Shown here: one piece after another, positions 29,550-38,175 of the stretch
Layout: each line of letters begins with the position of its first letter
How positions within the stretch are numbered: the first letter of the stretch is position 1
Source: Helicobacter sp. TUL
GTDB lineage: Bacteria; Campylobacterota; Campylobacteria; Campylobacterales; Helicobacteraceae
DNA length: 64,000 bases
Reading direction: 5' to 3'
Assembly: GCF_002287135.1 (NCBI RefSeq)
Contig: NZ_NESU01000005.1
Span: 1-64,000 of the forward strand
Notes under the pieces: model-generated
Databases searched by the model: none
Seen by the model: only the letters and a program-made list of their open reading frames with translations
What the model was told of the DNA's origin: nothing
Position numbers and translations under genes: made by a program

Positions 29550-30148
29550 AAATAAAAACTTGTGGGCTTTTTAGGCAAGAAGATATTACTTTTGTCAACA
29601 TACTACAACCTGATTTTATAGGTTTTGTTTTTGCTCCAAGCAAGAGAGAAATACACATTTCTCAAGCCTATGAATACAAAAAACATCTTGTAGATTCTAT
29701 CCAAGTAGTGGGGGTTTTTGTTGATAGCCCAAAAGAGAGAATCCTTGAGATTATCCAAGCAGGATTGATTGACATCATACAGCTTCACGGAAATGAGAGC
29801 GAGGAATACATAGCGGAGCTTAAAGCATTGTGCAATGCACCTATTATCAAAGCAGTGCGCGTGCAAAACATACACGATATACACACCACAACCCTTGCAG
29901 ACTATATACTCTATGATAGTAGCAGTGGCGGTAGTGGCTTATGTTTTGATTGGAGATTCTTAGATGAAATACACAACACAAAACCATATTTTTTGGCAGG
30001 TGGCATTAATGCAAATAACCTTGCACAAGCCATATCACACAAGCCTTATGCGATTGATGTTTCAAGTGGCATAGAATCGCAAGGGATAAAAGACTTTGAA
30101 AAAATGGCACACATTATACACACCATACGAGGAAATGCCCATGAATAA
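29546..30148 (+). CDS. trpF: phosphoribosylanthranilate isomerase
   Basis: Converts phosphoribosylanthranilate to CdRP, between TrpD and TrpC. The 200-residue barrel starts at a GTG inside the last codons of trpC and has K-I-K-T-C-G near the start (catalytic Cys), L-H-G-N-E-S and A-G-G-I-N. The C-terminal D-V-S-S-G-I-E is family typical. Tight overlaps on both sides mark one operon. Confidence 0.95.
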   Translation: MKIKTCGLFRQEDITFVNILQPDFIGFVFAPSKREIHISQAYEYKKHLVDSIQVVGVFVDSPKERILEIIQAGLIDIIQLHGNESEEYIAELKALCNAPIIKAVRVQNIHDIHTTTLADYILYDSSSGGSGLCFDWRFLDEIHNTKPYFLAGGINANNLAQAISHKPYAIDVSSGIESQGIKDFEKMAHIIHTIRGNAHE

Positions 30149-31325
30149 AGCATATTTTGGAGAATTTGGAGGCACATTTGTGCCAGAGATACTTATGCAA
30201 GCGCTCTTTGAGCTACAAGAAGCCTATACGCACTACAAACACGATACTACATTCCAGAGGCAACTAAAAACTTTATTGCAAGATTATGTTAATCGCCCAT
30301 CGCCATTATATTTTGCTAAGGCAATGAGTGAGAATCTAGGTGGTGCAAAAATCTATCTCAAACGCGAGGATTTAAACCACACAGGCTCACATAAAATAAA
30401 TAATGCACTAGGACAAGCCCTATTGGCAAAACAAATGGGAAAAACACGCCTTATCGCCGAAACAGGCGCAGGACAACATGGCGTAGCAACTGCAACTGCC
30501 GCAGCTCTTTTGGGTATGGAGTGTGAAATCTTTATGGGCAAAGAAGACACCATACGCCAAGCACTCAATGTCTATCGTATGAATCTCTTAGGCGCTAAAG
30601 TCAATGCGGTAGAAAGTGGCACCGCTACACTCAAAGACGCAGTGTCTGAAACGCTCAAAGAATGGACACGCAACATAGCAAACACGCATTATGTGCTTGG
30701 TTCTGTCATGGGTCCCCACCCTTTTCCTACCATTGTGCGTGATTTTCAGGCAATCATTTCACAAGAGATTAAAGAACAAATCCTACATCTTGAGGGACGC
30801 TTGCCAGATATGGTTATTGCTTGTGTGGGTGGTGGTTCTAATGCCATTGGAGCCTTTTATCATTTTCTAGAAGATTCACACATAAAGCTTGTAGGGTGTG
30901 AGGGCGCGGGTGAAGGCATAACAACGCCAAAAAGTGCTGCAACACTTAGTGTGGGAAAAGTAGGCATTTTTCATGGCATGAAATCATATTTTTGTCAGGA
31001 CCAATACGGACAAATCGCACCCGTAGAGTGCATATCTGCGGGGCTTGATTATCCAGGCATTGGACCAGAGCACGCATTTTTGCGAGATAGTGGTCGCGCT
31101 ACATATGTCCCTATCACAGATATACAAGCCGTAGAGGCATTTGAATATCTTGCAAAAGTTGAGGGCATAATCCCAGCTATTGAAAGCGCACACGCATTAG
31201 CCTACGCAATACAAATTGCCCCCACCATGTCCAAAAACCATATCATAGTCGTGAATCTCTCTGGTAGAGGCGATAAGGATTGTGCGGCTATAGCACGATA
31301 TAGAGGAGCAAAAATCTATGAATGA
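30141..31325 (+). CDS. trpB: tryptophan synthase beta chain
   Basis: PLP enzyme joining indole and serine. With ATG 30141 ([11 protein letters not shown]) the product is 394 residues; a longer frame would overlap trpF by more than 50 bases. Lys85 in H-K-I-N-N-A forms the Schiff base, and G-G-G-S-N-A-I-G binds the PLP phosphate. Start overlaps the trpF stop by eight bases. Confidence 0.98.
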   Translation: MNKAYFGEFGGTFVPEILMQALFELQEAYTHYKHDTTFQRQLKTLLQDYVNRPSPLYFAKAMSENLGGAKIYLKREDLNHTGSHKINNALGQALLAKQMGKTRLIAETGAGQHGVATATAAALLGMECEIFMGKEDTIRQALNVYRMNLLGAKVNAVESGTATLKDAVSETLKEWTRNIANTHYVLGSVMGPHPFPTIVRDFQAIISQEIKEQILHLEGRLPDMVIACVGGGSNAIGAFYHFLEDSHIKLVGCEGAGEGITTPKSAATLSVGKVGIFHGMKSYFCQDQYGQIAPVECISAGLDYPGIGPEHAFLRDSGRATYVPITDIQAVEAFEYLAKVEGIIPAIESAHALAYAIQIAPTMSKNHIIVVNLSGRGDKDCAAIARYRGAKIYE

Positions 31326-32082
31326 TATTTTTACGCATAAAGCATTTATTCCTTTTATTACTTGTGGTTATCCAAACCTAGACATAAGCGAAGAAATCAT
31401 CTATGCCCTTGCAGAAAATGGCGCAGATCTTATCGAGCTTGGTATCCCTTTTTCAGATCCAGTGGCGGAGGGAGCAGTCATACAAAAAGCAAGTGAAGAA
31501 GCGCTTAAAAATGGTGTAAGCACAGATGCAATATTTGATATGGTAGCACGTGTGCGTCGCAAATGCAATGTGCCTTTAGCCTTTATGACATACGCTAATG
31601 TAGTATTTTCCTATGGAAGTAAAAAGTTTATGCAAAAAGCCAACGCTCTAGGCATACAAGCTCTTTTGTTGCCTGATGTGCCATTTGAAGAAAAGCAAGA
31701 ATTTGAGGGGGTGTGCGATGAGTTTGGCATTAACCTTATCTCTTTTGTTGCACCCACATCAGCCAAAAGACTCACACAAATCATACAAGAAGCCAAAGGA
31801 TTTGTATATTGCGTGTCCTCATATGGCGTTACAGGTGTGCGTGAGAATATCAGCAATGATGTTAAAGCTATGGTAGATTCTATAAAAAGCATTTGTGATA
31901 TACCAGTAGCTGTAGGGTTTGGTATTTCTACACCAGAACAAGCCAAAACCATTAGCCGCTATGCCGATGGCGTAGTCATAGGTAGCGCGATTGTCAAGCT
32001 CTGCGCACAATATGGCAAGGACGCTCCAAGGCACATAGGAGCATACGCCAAAAGTATCAAACAAGCAATGCAAGAAGCATAG
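31318..32082 (+). CDS. trpA: tryptophan synthase alpha chain
   Basis: Cleaves indoleglycerol phosphate and channels indole to TrpB. The 254-residue barrel has [15 protein letters not shown] (residues 38-52) with catalytic Glu40 and Asp47. ATGAATGA overlaps the trpB stop. It is the last gene of the operon. Confidence 0.97.
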   Translation: MNDIFTHKAFIPFITCGYPNLDISEEIIYALAENGADLIELGIPFSDPVAEGAVIQKASEEALKNGVSTDAIFDMVARVRRKCNVPLAFMTYANVVFSYGSKKFMQKANALGIQALLLPDVPFEEKQEFEGVCDEFGINLISFVAPTSAKRLTQIIQEAKGFVYCVSSYGVTGVRENISNDVKAMVDSIKSICDIPVAVGFGISTPEQAKTISRYADGVVIGSAIVKLCAQYGKDAPRHIGAYAKSIKQAMQEA

Positions 32083-32088
32083 AATTAG

Positions 32089-32631
32089 CTAACGCGCCAA
32101 GTCTATAACTTCGGTTTTTTGTTCATAAATAATCTTTTTCTTATCCCATTCTCTAGCATTTTGCATTTTGTTATTTGTAGATTGAGGTTTAGCTGTAGGA
32201 GAAGGGCTTTGCTGTTTTATTGATTGAGATTGTTGTGGTGTGGGTGAATTTTTTGGCGCGACATACGAAGGCTGCGAGGTAGGGTTATTGCTCACATCAC
32301 TAGATTCAAAGTCTTGATTTTTTTGGTAAATTGTCGTAGTGCTAGAACCTATGGTAGTCTTTGTCTCTGTATAATCAGAATATGTCTTAAGCCTTGAGGC
32401 ATGATCTTCATTTTTGCTAAGCCATTTTTTTGGAATAGGCAACCGCTTCATCGTGCCATCATCAAGAGTTTCTAAAATCCCAAGTAATGCTTTTGTTTGA
32501 TGATTTATAATCAAAGTTTGATTAGGCTTAAGAAGCAATTCAAAATCTTTGAGAGAATATGAATCTATAATAAAATTATCGCTCCACAACACTCCGCACA
32601 TCACATATATACAACACCATATCTTCTTCAC
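32089..32631 (-). CDS. putative secreted protein, Pro/Gln/Ser-rich C-terminus
   Basis: I choose GTG 32631, which gives M-K-K-I-W-C-C-I-Y-V-M-C-G-V-L-W-S, a good signal peptide, and has GGAG six bases upstream; an ATG four codons earlier is possible but its AAGG would lie at or before the transcript start. After the signal come about 80 residues of unrecognised folded sequence and then a low-complexity tail rich in Pro, Gln, Ser and Thr (about 100-150). No family is recognised. It converges with trpA. Confidence 0.6.
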   Translation of the reverse strand: MKKIWCCIYVMCGVLWSDNFIIDSYSLKDFELLLKPNQTLIINHQTKALLGILETLDDGTMKRLPIPKKWLSKNEDHASRLKTYSDYTETKTTIGSSTTTIYQKNQDFESSDVSNNPTSQPSYVAPKNSPTPQQSQSIKQQSPSPTAKPQSTNNKMQNAREWDKKKIIYEQKTEVIDLAR

Positions 32632-32660
32632 GCCACACTCCATAATTATCGTTACCTTGA

Positions 32661-32666
32661 ATTATA
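32661..32666 (-). promoter_or_regulatory. -10 box for the secreted protein gene
   Basis: Minus-strand TATAAT 30 bases before the GTG start. Confidence 0.5.
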
Positions 32667-32700
32667 ACGATTTTCAGATAAAAAGCAAGTGCCGCTATGC

Positions 32701-32706
32701 TATAAT
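32701..32706 (+). promoter_or_regulatory. -10 box for ridA
   Basis: TATAAT 30 bases before the ridA ATG, divergent from the previous promoter. Confidence 0.6.
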
Positions 32707-32735
32707 GCACACTCAATTCACATGAAAGGAAAATT

Positions 32736-33107
32736 ATGCAAGCTATCTTTACACCAAACGCCCCTGAAGCCATAGGACCATATTCACAAGCTATCGTGCA
32801 TAATGGACTTGTCTACACGTCAGGTCAAATCGCACTCAATCCTCAAGGCATAATGAATGAGGGTGATATACAAGCGCAAACTACACAGGTATTTGAGAAT
32901 CTAAAAGCCATTTTAGAACAAGCAGGAAGCTCACTCCAAAAAGTCATAAAAACAAGTGTGTTTTTATCAGATATGGAAAACTTTGGCGCAATGAATGCCG
33001 TATATGCCACATACTTTGGCGATCACAAACCTGCACGAAGCACAATAGCGGTAAAAACTCTACCAAAAAATGCTCTTGTAGAGATTGAATGTATAGCAGC
33101 TATCTAA
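32736..33107 (+). CDS. ridA: RidA/YjgF-family imine deaminase
   Basis: RidA hydrolyses reactive enamine/imine intermediates from PLP enzymes. The 123-residue product has the family N-terminus (A-P-E-A-I-G-P-Y-S-Q-A), the Y-T-S-G-Q-I segment and P-A-R-S-T-I with the substrate-binding Arg near the end. AAAGGA precedes the ATG. It stands just downstream of a PLP-rich tryptophan operon, although divergence from its neighbour suggests independent expression. Confidence 0.95.
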   Translation: MQAIFTPNAPEAIGPYSQAIVHNGLVYTSGQIALNPQGIMNEGDIQAQTTQVFENLKAILEQAGSSLQKVIKTSVFLSDMENFGAMNAVYATYFGDHKPARSTIAVKTLPKNALVEIECIAAI

Positions 33108-33209
33108 CCTTACTAGCACACCACAAGTAATCTAGATTCTAGCGATTGTTACTAAGTGGGTGCTTATACGCGTATTCTTGATTTCAGCCTTTTTTAAAGT
33201 CTCTCAAAC

Positions 33210-33215
33210 TATAAT
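33210..33215 (+). promoter_or_regulatory. -10 box for the tRNA-Pro/His/Arg cluster
   Basis: TATAAT 20 bases before tRNA-Pro; the three tRNA genes lie within 280 bases and probably share this promoter. Confidence 0.65.
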
Positions 33216-33234
33216 ACGCGTTTTATTTTTTAGT

Positions 33235-33312
33235 CGGGGCGTAGCGCAGTCTGGTTAGCGCACTTGGTTTGGGACCAAGGGGTCGAAGGTTCGAATCCTT
33301 TCGCCCCGACCA
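33235..33312 (+). tRNA. tRNA-Pro (anticodon TGG)
   Basis: Cloverleaf read by eye: acceptor CGGGGCG pairs with CGCCCCG, anticodon stem CTTGG/CCAAG with loop TTTGGGA, T loop TTCGAAT, and an encoded CCA end. Confidence 0.97.
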
Positions 33313-33326
33313 TTTTTTGTGCTTAT

Positions 33327-33404
33327 GGTGGGCGTAGCTCAGTTGGTTAGAGCATCAGTTTGTGGCACTGAGGGTCGTGGGTTCGAGCCCCATCACCCAC
33401 CCCA
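33327..33404 (+). tRNA. tRNA-His (anticodon GTG)
   Basis: Has the extra G at -1 typical of tRNA-His, facing the C73 discriminator, anticodon loop TTGTGGC, T loop TTCGAGC and an encoded CCA. The acceptor stem GTGGGCG against CACCCAC leaves a C6-A67 mismatch; all other pairs form. Confidence 0.95.
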
Positions 33405-33433
33405 TTCTCTCCAAACATCAATCATATGTATTT

Positions 33434-33510
33434 GCGTTCGTAGCTCAATTGGATAGAGCATCAGACTTCGGATCTGAGGGTTGGGGGTTCGACTCCCTCC
33501 GAGCGTACCA
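33434..33510 (+). tRNA. tRNA-Arg (anticodon TCG)
   Basis: Acceptor GCGTTCG with CGAGCGT (two G-U pairs), anticodon stem TCAGA/TCTGA with loop CTTCGGA, T loop TTCGACT, and an encoded CCA. Confidence 0.96.
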
Positions 33511-33817
33511 CCCTTAGAAAGCATAATCCGATGATATCACACTCCTATACAAAATCAACACCATATCTTCTATCAAATAACACAAGCATTTTTATAACTT
33601 CAAACCAAAATCCCTTTTGTATCGTGCATACTCTACACGGGACTTAAGCCTAGTTTTATAAACCTAGAGAAATATACAAATTAGACAAAACATAGTATCA
33701 TAAAGCGTTAGGGCATTTTGATACAAATTGGATACGATGTCAAATACACAAACATAACAAGCAGATTCAAAGCTTGTATCGTCTATCCTAAGATAGAAAA
33801 TTTTAAGGAGATAACCT
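33511..33817. other. non-coding A/T-rich spacer
   Basis: About 300 bases without a supported gene between the tRNA cluster and the first cassette gene. A GGAGATA-type binding site at its right end belongs to the next gene. Confidence 0.5.
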
Positions 33818-34399
33818 ATGGCATACATATTACTTCTTATTACAATTTCTACTATTCTTTCTTATCTAATTCTTAAGTGTGTATATGCAATCATCTTTAA
33901 ATCTACAAAAAGTGTTTCAAAGTTTTTAGTCTTTCTTGGAAGCATAGGTTTAATTATGTTTTATTACACACCATATTCTTTTTATTTAGAGCCTAGTTAT
34001 TGGCAGTTTAGAAATATGTGTAAGCTTAATGAACTTCCAAATAATGAAGAGAAGTATAATAAGATTCTAAGGTATTTTGATAAAAAGTTAGGTGACATAG
34101 ATGACTTTCCACATACCAAGAAGTATTCGGGTGGGATAGACTATATCACTCTAGTTGTTTATTATCATCAATATTTTAAAGAGCAAGAAGAAAATTCATT
34201 GGAAGGAAAAATTGCATTACATAAAATGGCAAGTGAAACTCCCAAAGAAAAATATAGGTTAGATTCTTATAATATAAAGAGTATGTTTTTATCAATGTCG
34301 TGGAAATCTAACCGCTATTATATAGATGGTAATGAAGGGAGTGGGTTTTATTGGAATCAAGAAATATTGCAGTGTACTGATGTAAAAAGAGAAAAATGA
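33818..34399 (+). CDS. small membrane protein of a duplicated cassette (immunity-like, function unknown)
   Basis: The 193-residue protein has two hydrophobic helices at about 3-27 and 36-54, then a soluble domain. Its juxtamembrane part (Y-Y-T-P-Y-S-F-Y-L-E-P-S-Y-W-Q-F-R-N) and C-terminal part (D-G-N-E-G-S-G-F-Y-W and a final Cys) are shared almost identically with the broken paralogue at 34864-35538, while the middle differs. AAGGAG precedes the ATG. Its TGA overlaps the ATG of the next gene by one base, so the two are coupled. I recognise no named family; an immunity role is inferred only from the arrangement. Confidence 0.7.
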   Translation: MAYILLLITISTILSYLILKCVYAIIFKSTKSVSKFLVFLGSIGLIMFYYTPYSFYLEPSYWQFRNMCKLNELPNNEEKYNKILRYFDKKLGDIDDFPHTKKYSGGIDYITLVVYYHQYFKEQEENSLEGKIALHKMASETPKEKYRLDSYNIKSMFLSMSWKSNRYYIDGNEGSGFYWNQEILQCTDVKREK

Positions 34400-34910
34400 T
34401 GAACAATAAAGAACAGGTTAAAAAACTAAGAGACAATGCAGAGTTAGCAATGGCAAGTTATGGGTATTTTGATTTGATAGGTAAGAAGTTTGCATACAAA
34501 AAGGAATAGAAAAAATACAAAAAATCACTCTCCACGACATATCAGATTCTACCTACAAAGATTATGTAACTTCTAACCACACTACACTTATTGATCCCAA
34601 AAAGCTTACAGGCGACTTCTCCCCACTCCAAACACAAAGATTCTTTTCTCGTTATGATTTATTCATTCATCAGCCAAATACTGAAAGTGCATTCTCTGCT
34701 ACTTTATTTGGAGAAAAAAGAAAACAAAAGAATGCAGAATCTAAAGCAATACAATATACAAGTGAATATGGCTATATGAATTATATTTTAGCCATTCGTG
34801 GCACAGAATCCAAACTAAAGCAAATCAAAGATATAATAAATGATTACTACGTAGGAATAAATAATGATAGCAATAGAAAAACGGCTTCAAAGAAAAAAGA
34901 ATCTTATTAA
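34399..34910 (+). pseudogene. frameshifted N-terminal part of a lipase-class-3-like protein
   Basis: The first frame (34399-34509) gives M-N-N-K-E-Q-V-K-K-L-R-D-N-A-E-L-A-M-A-S and stops after 36 residues. The continuation is open in the next frame to a TAA at 34908-34910 and carries the block L-A-I-R-G-T-E-S-K followed by I-K-D-I-I-N-D-Y-Y, like the start of class-3 lipase or Mbeg1-type hydrolases. Adding one A to the five-A run at 34496-34500 would give a 170-residue product. The nucleophile-elbow region (G-H-S-L-G) is missing, so even the repaired gene would lack a complete hydrolase. It is coupled to the membrane protein gene upstream. Confidence 0.7.
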
Positions 34911-35538
34911 GACAAAAAAGATTCTAAAAAAATTTACAATCTTATTTCTTATTGGGATTATCTATCTTATAGGAATCCCTTTATATGTAGTTTTTATTAT
35001 TATTCCTTTGGTTTTGTTTATTCGCTTTAATATAACATAGGCAGTGTTTTAGTAATACTATTTTTTCTCTTTATCTTTTATTACACACCTTATTCATTTT
35101 ATTTAGAGCCTAGTTATTGGCAGTTTAGAAATATGTGTAAGCTTAATGAATTACCTAATACCGAAGAGAAGTATAATAAGATTCTAAGGTATTTTGATTT
35201 GAGTTTAGATACGCTAGATTGGGATGAGTTGAATAAGAAAACTTGGAAAATTCCAGAAGATAATGGAAACTATAAAAAAAGGAGTATTTGAATATAGAAC
35301 TACATTAAAAAGCAAAGAAATAAATTCTCGTTTGGGAATAGAGGGAGCTCTTTTAAGCAATGAACCAAAAATAAATAGGCATAATATCAATGCTATGGGT
35401 ATACTTGCTACTTGGCAAACAAGACGCTATTTTCCAGATGGTAATGAGGGGAGTGGGTTTTATTGGAGTGAGGAAGAGTTATGGTGTAGAAAGGTAATAA
35501 CAAATAATATGACATCAAAAGGAGCAAATAATGAGTAA
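34864..35538 (+). pseudogene. broken paralogue of the cassette membrane protein
   Basis: Three successive frames make up a second copy of the protein at 33818. The first (34864-35040) encodes a basic N-terminus and two hydrophobic helices; the next (about 35041-35290) begins G-S-V-L-V-I-L-F-F and holds the conserved Y-Y-T-P-Y-S-F-Y-L-E-P-S-Y-W block; the last (35263-35538) holds the conserved D-G-N-E-G-S-G-F-Y-W and Cys. A seven-A run (35274-35280) separates frames two and three: six A would join them. Frame one to two needs a second change near 35035. It begins inside the end of the lipase-like fragment. Confidence 0.7.
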
Positions 35539-35629
35539 TAAAGAACAGATTAAAAAACTAAGAGACAATGCTGAATTAGCTATGGTTGGGTTGTATCTTG
35601 TGCGCGTTGGGAAACACAAAGCCAAATAA
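35531..35629 (+). pseudogene. N-terminal stub of a second lipase-like cassette gene
   Basis: Thirty-two codons beginning M-S-N-K-E-Q-I-K-K-L-R-D-N-A-E-L-A-M, nearly identical to the start of the gene at 34399, then diverging into an unrelated run and stopping. Its ATG lies inside the last codons of the membrane-protein paralogue, repeating the gene order seen at 34399. It marks the eroded right end of the array. Confidence 0.65.
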
Positions 35630-35740
35630 CACGGAATCTCGATTACATAAATAGAAAATATTTACAACACTCTTATATGTTGTCAAACAAAACTTTCGCC
35701 GACTAGATGAGTTTATACTATTCTTTTAAGGTTTTTATAG

Positions 35741-35746
35741 TATAAT
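35741..35746 (+). promoter_or_regulatory. -10 box for tRNA-Arg(TCT)
   Basis: TATAAT 50 bases upstream of the tRNA. Confidence 0.55.
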
Positions 35747-35795
35747 CCCACCTTTGTATTTTGGTATGCTTCTTTGGTAACCACTATTAGATTAT

Positions 35796-35872
35796 GCGCT
35801 CATAGCTCAGCTGGATAGAGCAACGGCCTTCTAAGCCGTAGGTCAGAGGTTCGAATCCTCTTGGGCGTACCA
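35796..35872 (+). tRNA. tRNA-Arg (anticodon TCT)
   Basis: Acceptor GCGCTCA pairs with TGGGCGT using G-U pairs, anticodon stem ACGGC/GCCGT with loop CTTCTAA, T loop TTCGAAT, encoded CCA. It borders the decayed cassette on the right, as tRNA-Arg(TCG) does on the left. Confidence 0.96.
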
Positions 35873-35916
35873 CTCTCATATGATACTTGCTTCTTACTTT
35901 TTTACTAAGGTGTATT

Positions 35917-37560
35917 TTGAATATCTTTAAAGACAAAGCTTTTAGCAATCCTATTGACACTATATGTATCTTTGACACAAGCAATCTTAAAGAAGCCTTG
36001 CTAAAGATTGAATCTTATGCAAAACAATATTATCTCCTTGGGTATCTTAGATACAATCTCAAAGATGTTGTATTGGGCAAAGATATCTCTTCTCATAAAC
36101 CGCTGCTCTATTTTGAAGTCTATGACGCATATTCGATGTATAACCCTCCCAAAAATCCACTAATACAGGATATAGAAGTTACGCCTAGTCTTTCGTATGA
36201 GGAATATTGTGCTGCAATCTCGTATATTAAAAATGAGATAGCCAAAGGCAATACCTATCAAGTGAATTACACGATGCATTTTGATGTCCGATACAATGGC
36301 ACAGATCTTGGGTTGTTTGAGTATTTGTTGCAGATGCAAGCCACGCCATATAGTGCTTTTATCACAAATAAATATGAAAGTATCGCGTCCTTTTCACCAG
36401 AATTATTTTTTGAAAAAAAAGATAATGTCATTATTGCAAAACCTATGAAAGGGACAATTGCTAGAGGCGTGAATCCACAAGATGATTTGCACAAGATTCA
36501 ATTTTTACAACATGATCCAAAAAATATGGCTGAAAATGTGATGATAGTCGATCTTTTGAGAAATGATTTGAGTAAAATCGCACACAAAGTAGAGACAACA
36601 AAACTCTTTTGCGTAGAAACACACAAAACACTTCATCAAATGACTTCAGAGATTCAGGCTCATCTCATGCCACATATTACTTTGTTTGATATATTTTGTG
36701 CTTTGTTTCCCTGTGGTTCGGTAACTGGAGCACCAAAACTTAGCACAATGAACATCATAGATGACATAGAAACACATGATAGAGGCGTGTATTGTGGTGC
36801 TATCGGATATATGTCTCCAAGTGAAATGGTGTTTAGTGTCCCTATTAGAATCTTGCAAAAAGATCACAAAAATAATCAATGGTGTTATAAAAGTGGTGGT
36901 GGGATAACTTGGGATTCTAATCCTTTTGATGAGTGGCAGGAAGTTTTGCTAAAGGCAAAGTTTTTGACACTAGAGTATCAACTCATAGAGACAATGCGCG
37001 TGCTAAATGGTAAGATTTTGTATCTACAAGAGCATTTAGAGAGATTGCGAAATTCTGCATCACACTTGGGTTTTGCATACAAAGAAATTGCTTTTCCCAA
37101 AATAGAAAATGGCATTATAAGAGTGCTTTTGTATAAAGATGGTAGTTATAAGATTGCTATACATGATTTTAGAGAACATCAAAACAACAAAGTTTGTATC
37201 GCGCAACACGCGGTGCATTCTCAAGAAAGATTCTTATACCACAAAACAACTATTCGCCCTTGGTATGACGCCACAAAAACAAAAATTGAGCGCAATGAAC
37301 TTTATGATGAAATATTTCTCAATGAACGCAATGAAATCACAGAGGGATCTCGAAGTAATGTAGTGATTGAAAAAAATGGGATATTATACACGCCACCATT
37401 GCATAGTGGAGTGCTAAATGGAATCTTGCGCAGTGTATTGGTTGCAAACAAACAATGCATTGAACAAACACTTTATGTGCAAGATCTCTTGGAGGCGGAT
37501 AAGATTTTTTGTATCAATTCTGTTCGCGGTATGGTAGAGGTGGAGCTTGAAAGACAATAA
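35917..37560 (+). CDS. pabB: aminodeoxychorismate synthase component I fused to 4-amino-4-deoxychorismate lyase
   Basis: Converts chorismate to aminodeoxychorismate and on to p-aminobenzoate for folate. The first about 330 residues are the chorismate-binding domain (K-P-M-K-G-T-I-A-R-G; F-P-C-G-S-V-T-G-A-P-K). The last about 200 residues are a class IV PLP aminotransferase/lyase (E-T-M-R-V-L-N-G, then N-E-I-T-E-G-S-R-S-N-V and G-V-L-N-G-I-L-R). I take TTG 35917 as start, with AAGG six bases upstream; an upstream TTG at 35887 has no such site. 547 residues. Its stop overlaps the TTG start of pabA. Confidence 0.93.
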   Translation: MNIFKDKAFSNPIDTICIFDTSNLKEALLKIESYAKQYYLLGYLRYNLKDVVLGKDISSHKPLLYFEVYDAYSMYNPPKNPLIQDIEVTPSLSYEEYCAAISYIKNEIAKGNTYQVNYTMHFDVRYNGTDLGLFEYLLQMQATPYSAFITNKYESIASFSPELFFEKKDNVIIAKPMKGTIARGVNPQDDLHKIQFLQHDPKNMAENVMIVDLLRNDLSKIAHKVETTKLFCVETHKTLHQMTSEIQAHLMPHITLFDIFCALFPCGSVTGAPKLSTMNIIDDIETHDRGVYCGAIGYMSPSEMVFSVPIRILQKDHKNNQWCYKSGGGITWDSNPFDEWQEVLLKAKFLTLEYQLIETMRVLNGKILYLQEHLERLRNSASHLGFAYKEIAFPKIENGIIRVLLYKDGSYKIAIHDFREHQNNKVCIAQHAVHSQERFLYHKTTIRPWYDATKTKIERNELYDEIFLNERNEITEGSRSNVVIEKNGILYTPPLHSGVLNGILRSVLVANKQCIEQTLYVQDLLEADKIFCINSVRGMVEVELERQ

Positions 37561-38128
37561 CAATTCTCCTATTCTCATAGATAATTATGATTCATTTACA
37601 TACAATATAGTCCATTACTTAAGGGATCTTGGTTGCACACCGCTTGTGTTTAAAAATGATGAGATAGATATATGCTCACTATCAAAGATGAATTTTCATC
37701 ACATCATACTTTCTCCTGGACCTAGCAATCCAAAGAATGCCGGAATATCCTTGCAAGTTATAAAATCTTTTTACAAAACAAAAAATATTCTTGGAATCTG
37801 CTTGGGACATCAATGTATTGGGCATTACTTTGGCGCTAATGTGCGAGAAGCCAAAATGCCTATGCACGGAAAGGTTAGCCGCATTAGATTCGATCCTCAT
37901 AGCAAAATCTATGCACATATGAAGCAAGATTTTTTGGCGACTAGATACCATTCACTCATAGTCGATGATGTTATTGCGCCATTGCGCGTTAATGCTGTGA
38001 GTGAAGATGGAGTTATAATGGGAATTGAGCATAATACATACAATGTCTTTGGCGTGCAATTCCACCCAGAATCTATACTAAGCGAGTTTGGCAACCAATT
38101 GCTATATAACTTTCTGTATGCTCTTTAG
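37547..38128 (+). CDS. pabA: aminodeoxychorismate/anthranilate synthase glutamine amidotransferase
   Basis: Class I glutamine amidotransferase that delivers ammonia to PabB (and, in organisms lacking TrpG, to TrpE). D-N-Y-D-S-F-T-Y-N (near 12-20), the nucleophile elbow G-I-C-L-G-H-Q, and F-H-P-E-S near the end are visible. The start is a TTG inside pabB (AGAGG six bases upstream). 193 residues. No trpE or trpG is present in the window's tryptophan operon, so this subunit may serve both pathways (inference). Confidence 0.93.
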   Translation: MKDNNNSPILIDNYDSFTYNIVHYLRDLGCTPLVFKNDEIDICSLSKMNFHHIILSPGPSNPKNAGISLQVIKSFYKTKNILGICLGHQCIGHYFGANVREAKMPMHGKVSRIRFDPHSKIYAHMKQDFLATRYHSLIVDDVIAPLRVNAVSEDGVIMGIEHNTYNVFGVQFHPESILSEFGNQLLYNFLYAL

Positions 38129-38164
38129 AATCTTGTTTGTCATACTTATTGGCTATAAGATTCT
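38127..38164 (+). terminator. possible hairpin between converging genes
   Basis: Inverted arms AGAATCTT and AAGATTCT with a 22-base loop lie between the pabA stop and the end of the ABC transporter operon. Weak, without a T-tract. Confidence 0.3.
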
Positions 38165-38175
38165 CATACAATACT

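Noticed and set aside
32643-32643. ATG start for the secreted protein at 32089
   Set aside because: Its AAGG lies at or before the predicted transcript start, while the GTG at 32631 has GGAG at six bases and a better signal peptide.
35887-35887. TTG at 35887 as pabB start
   Set aside because: No binding site upstream; the TTG at 35917 has AAGG six bases before it.
36413-36420. A8 run in pabB as a phase-variation tract
   Set aside because: The frame is open on both sides, A runs of this size are common in this A/T-rich genome, and folate genes are not usual contingency loci.
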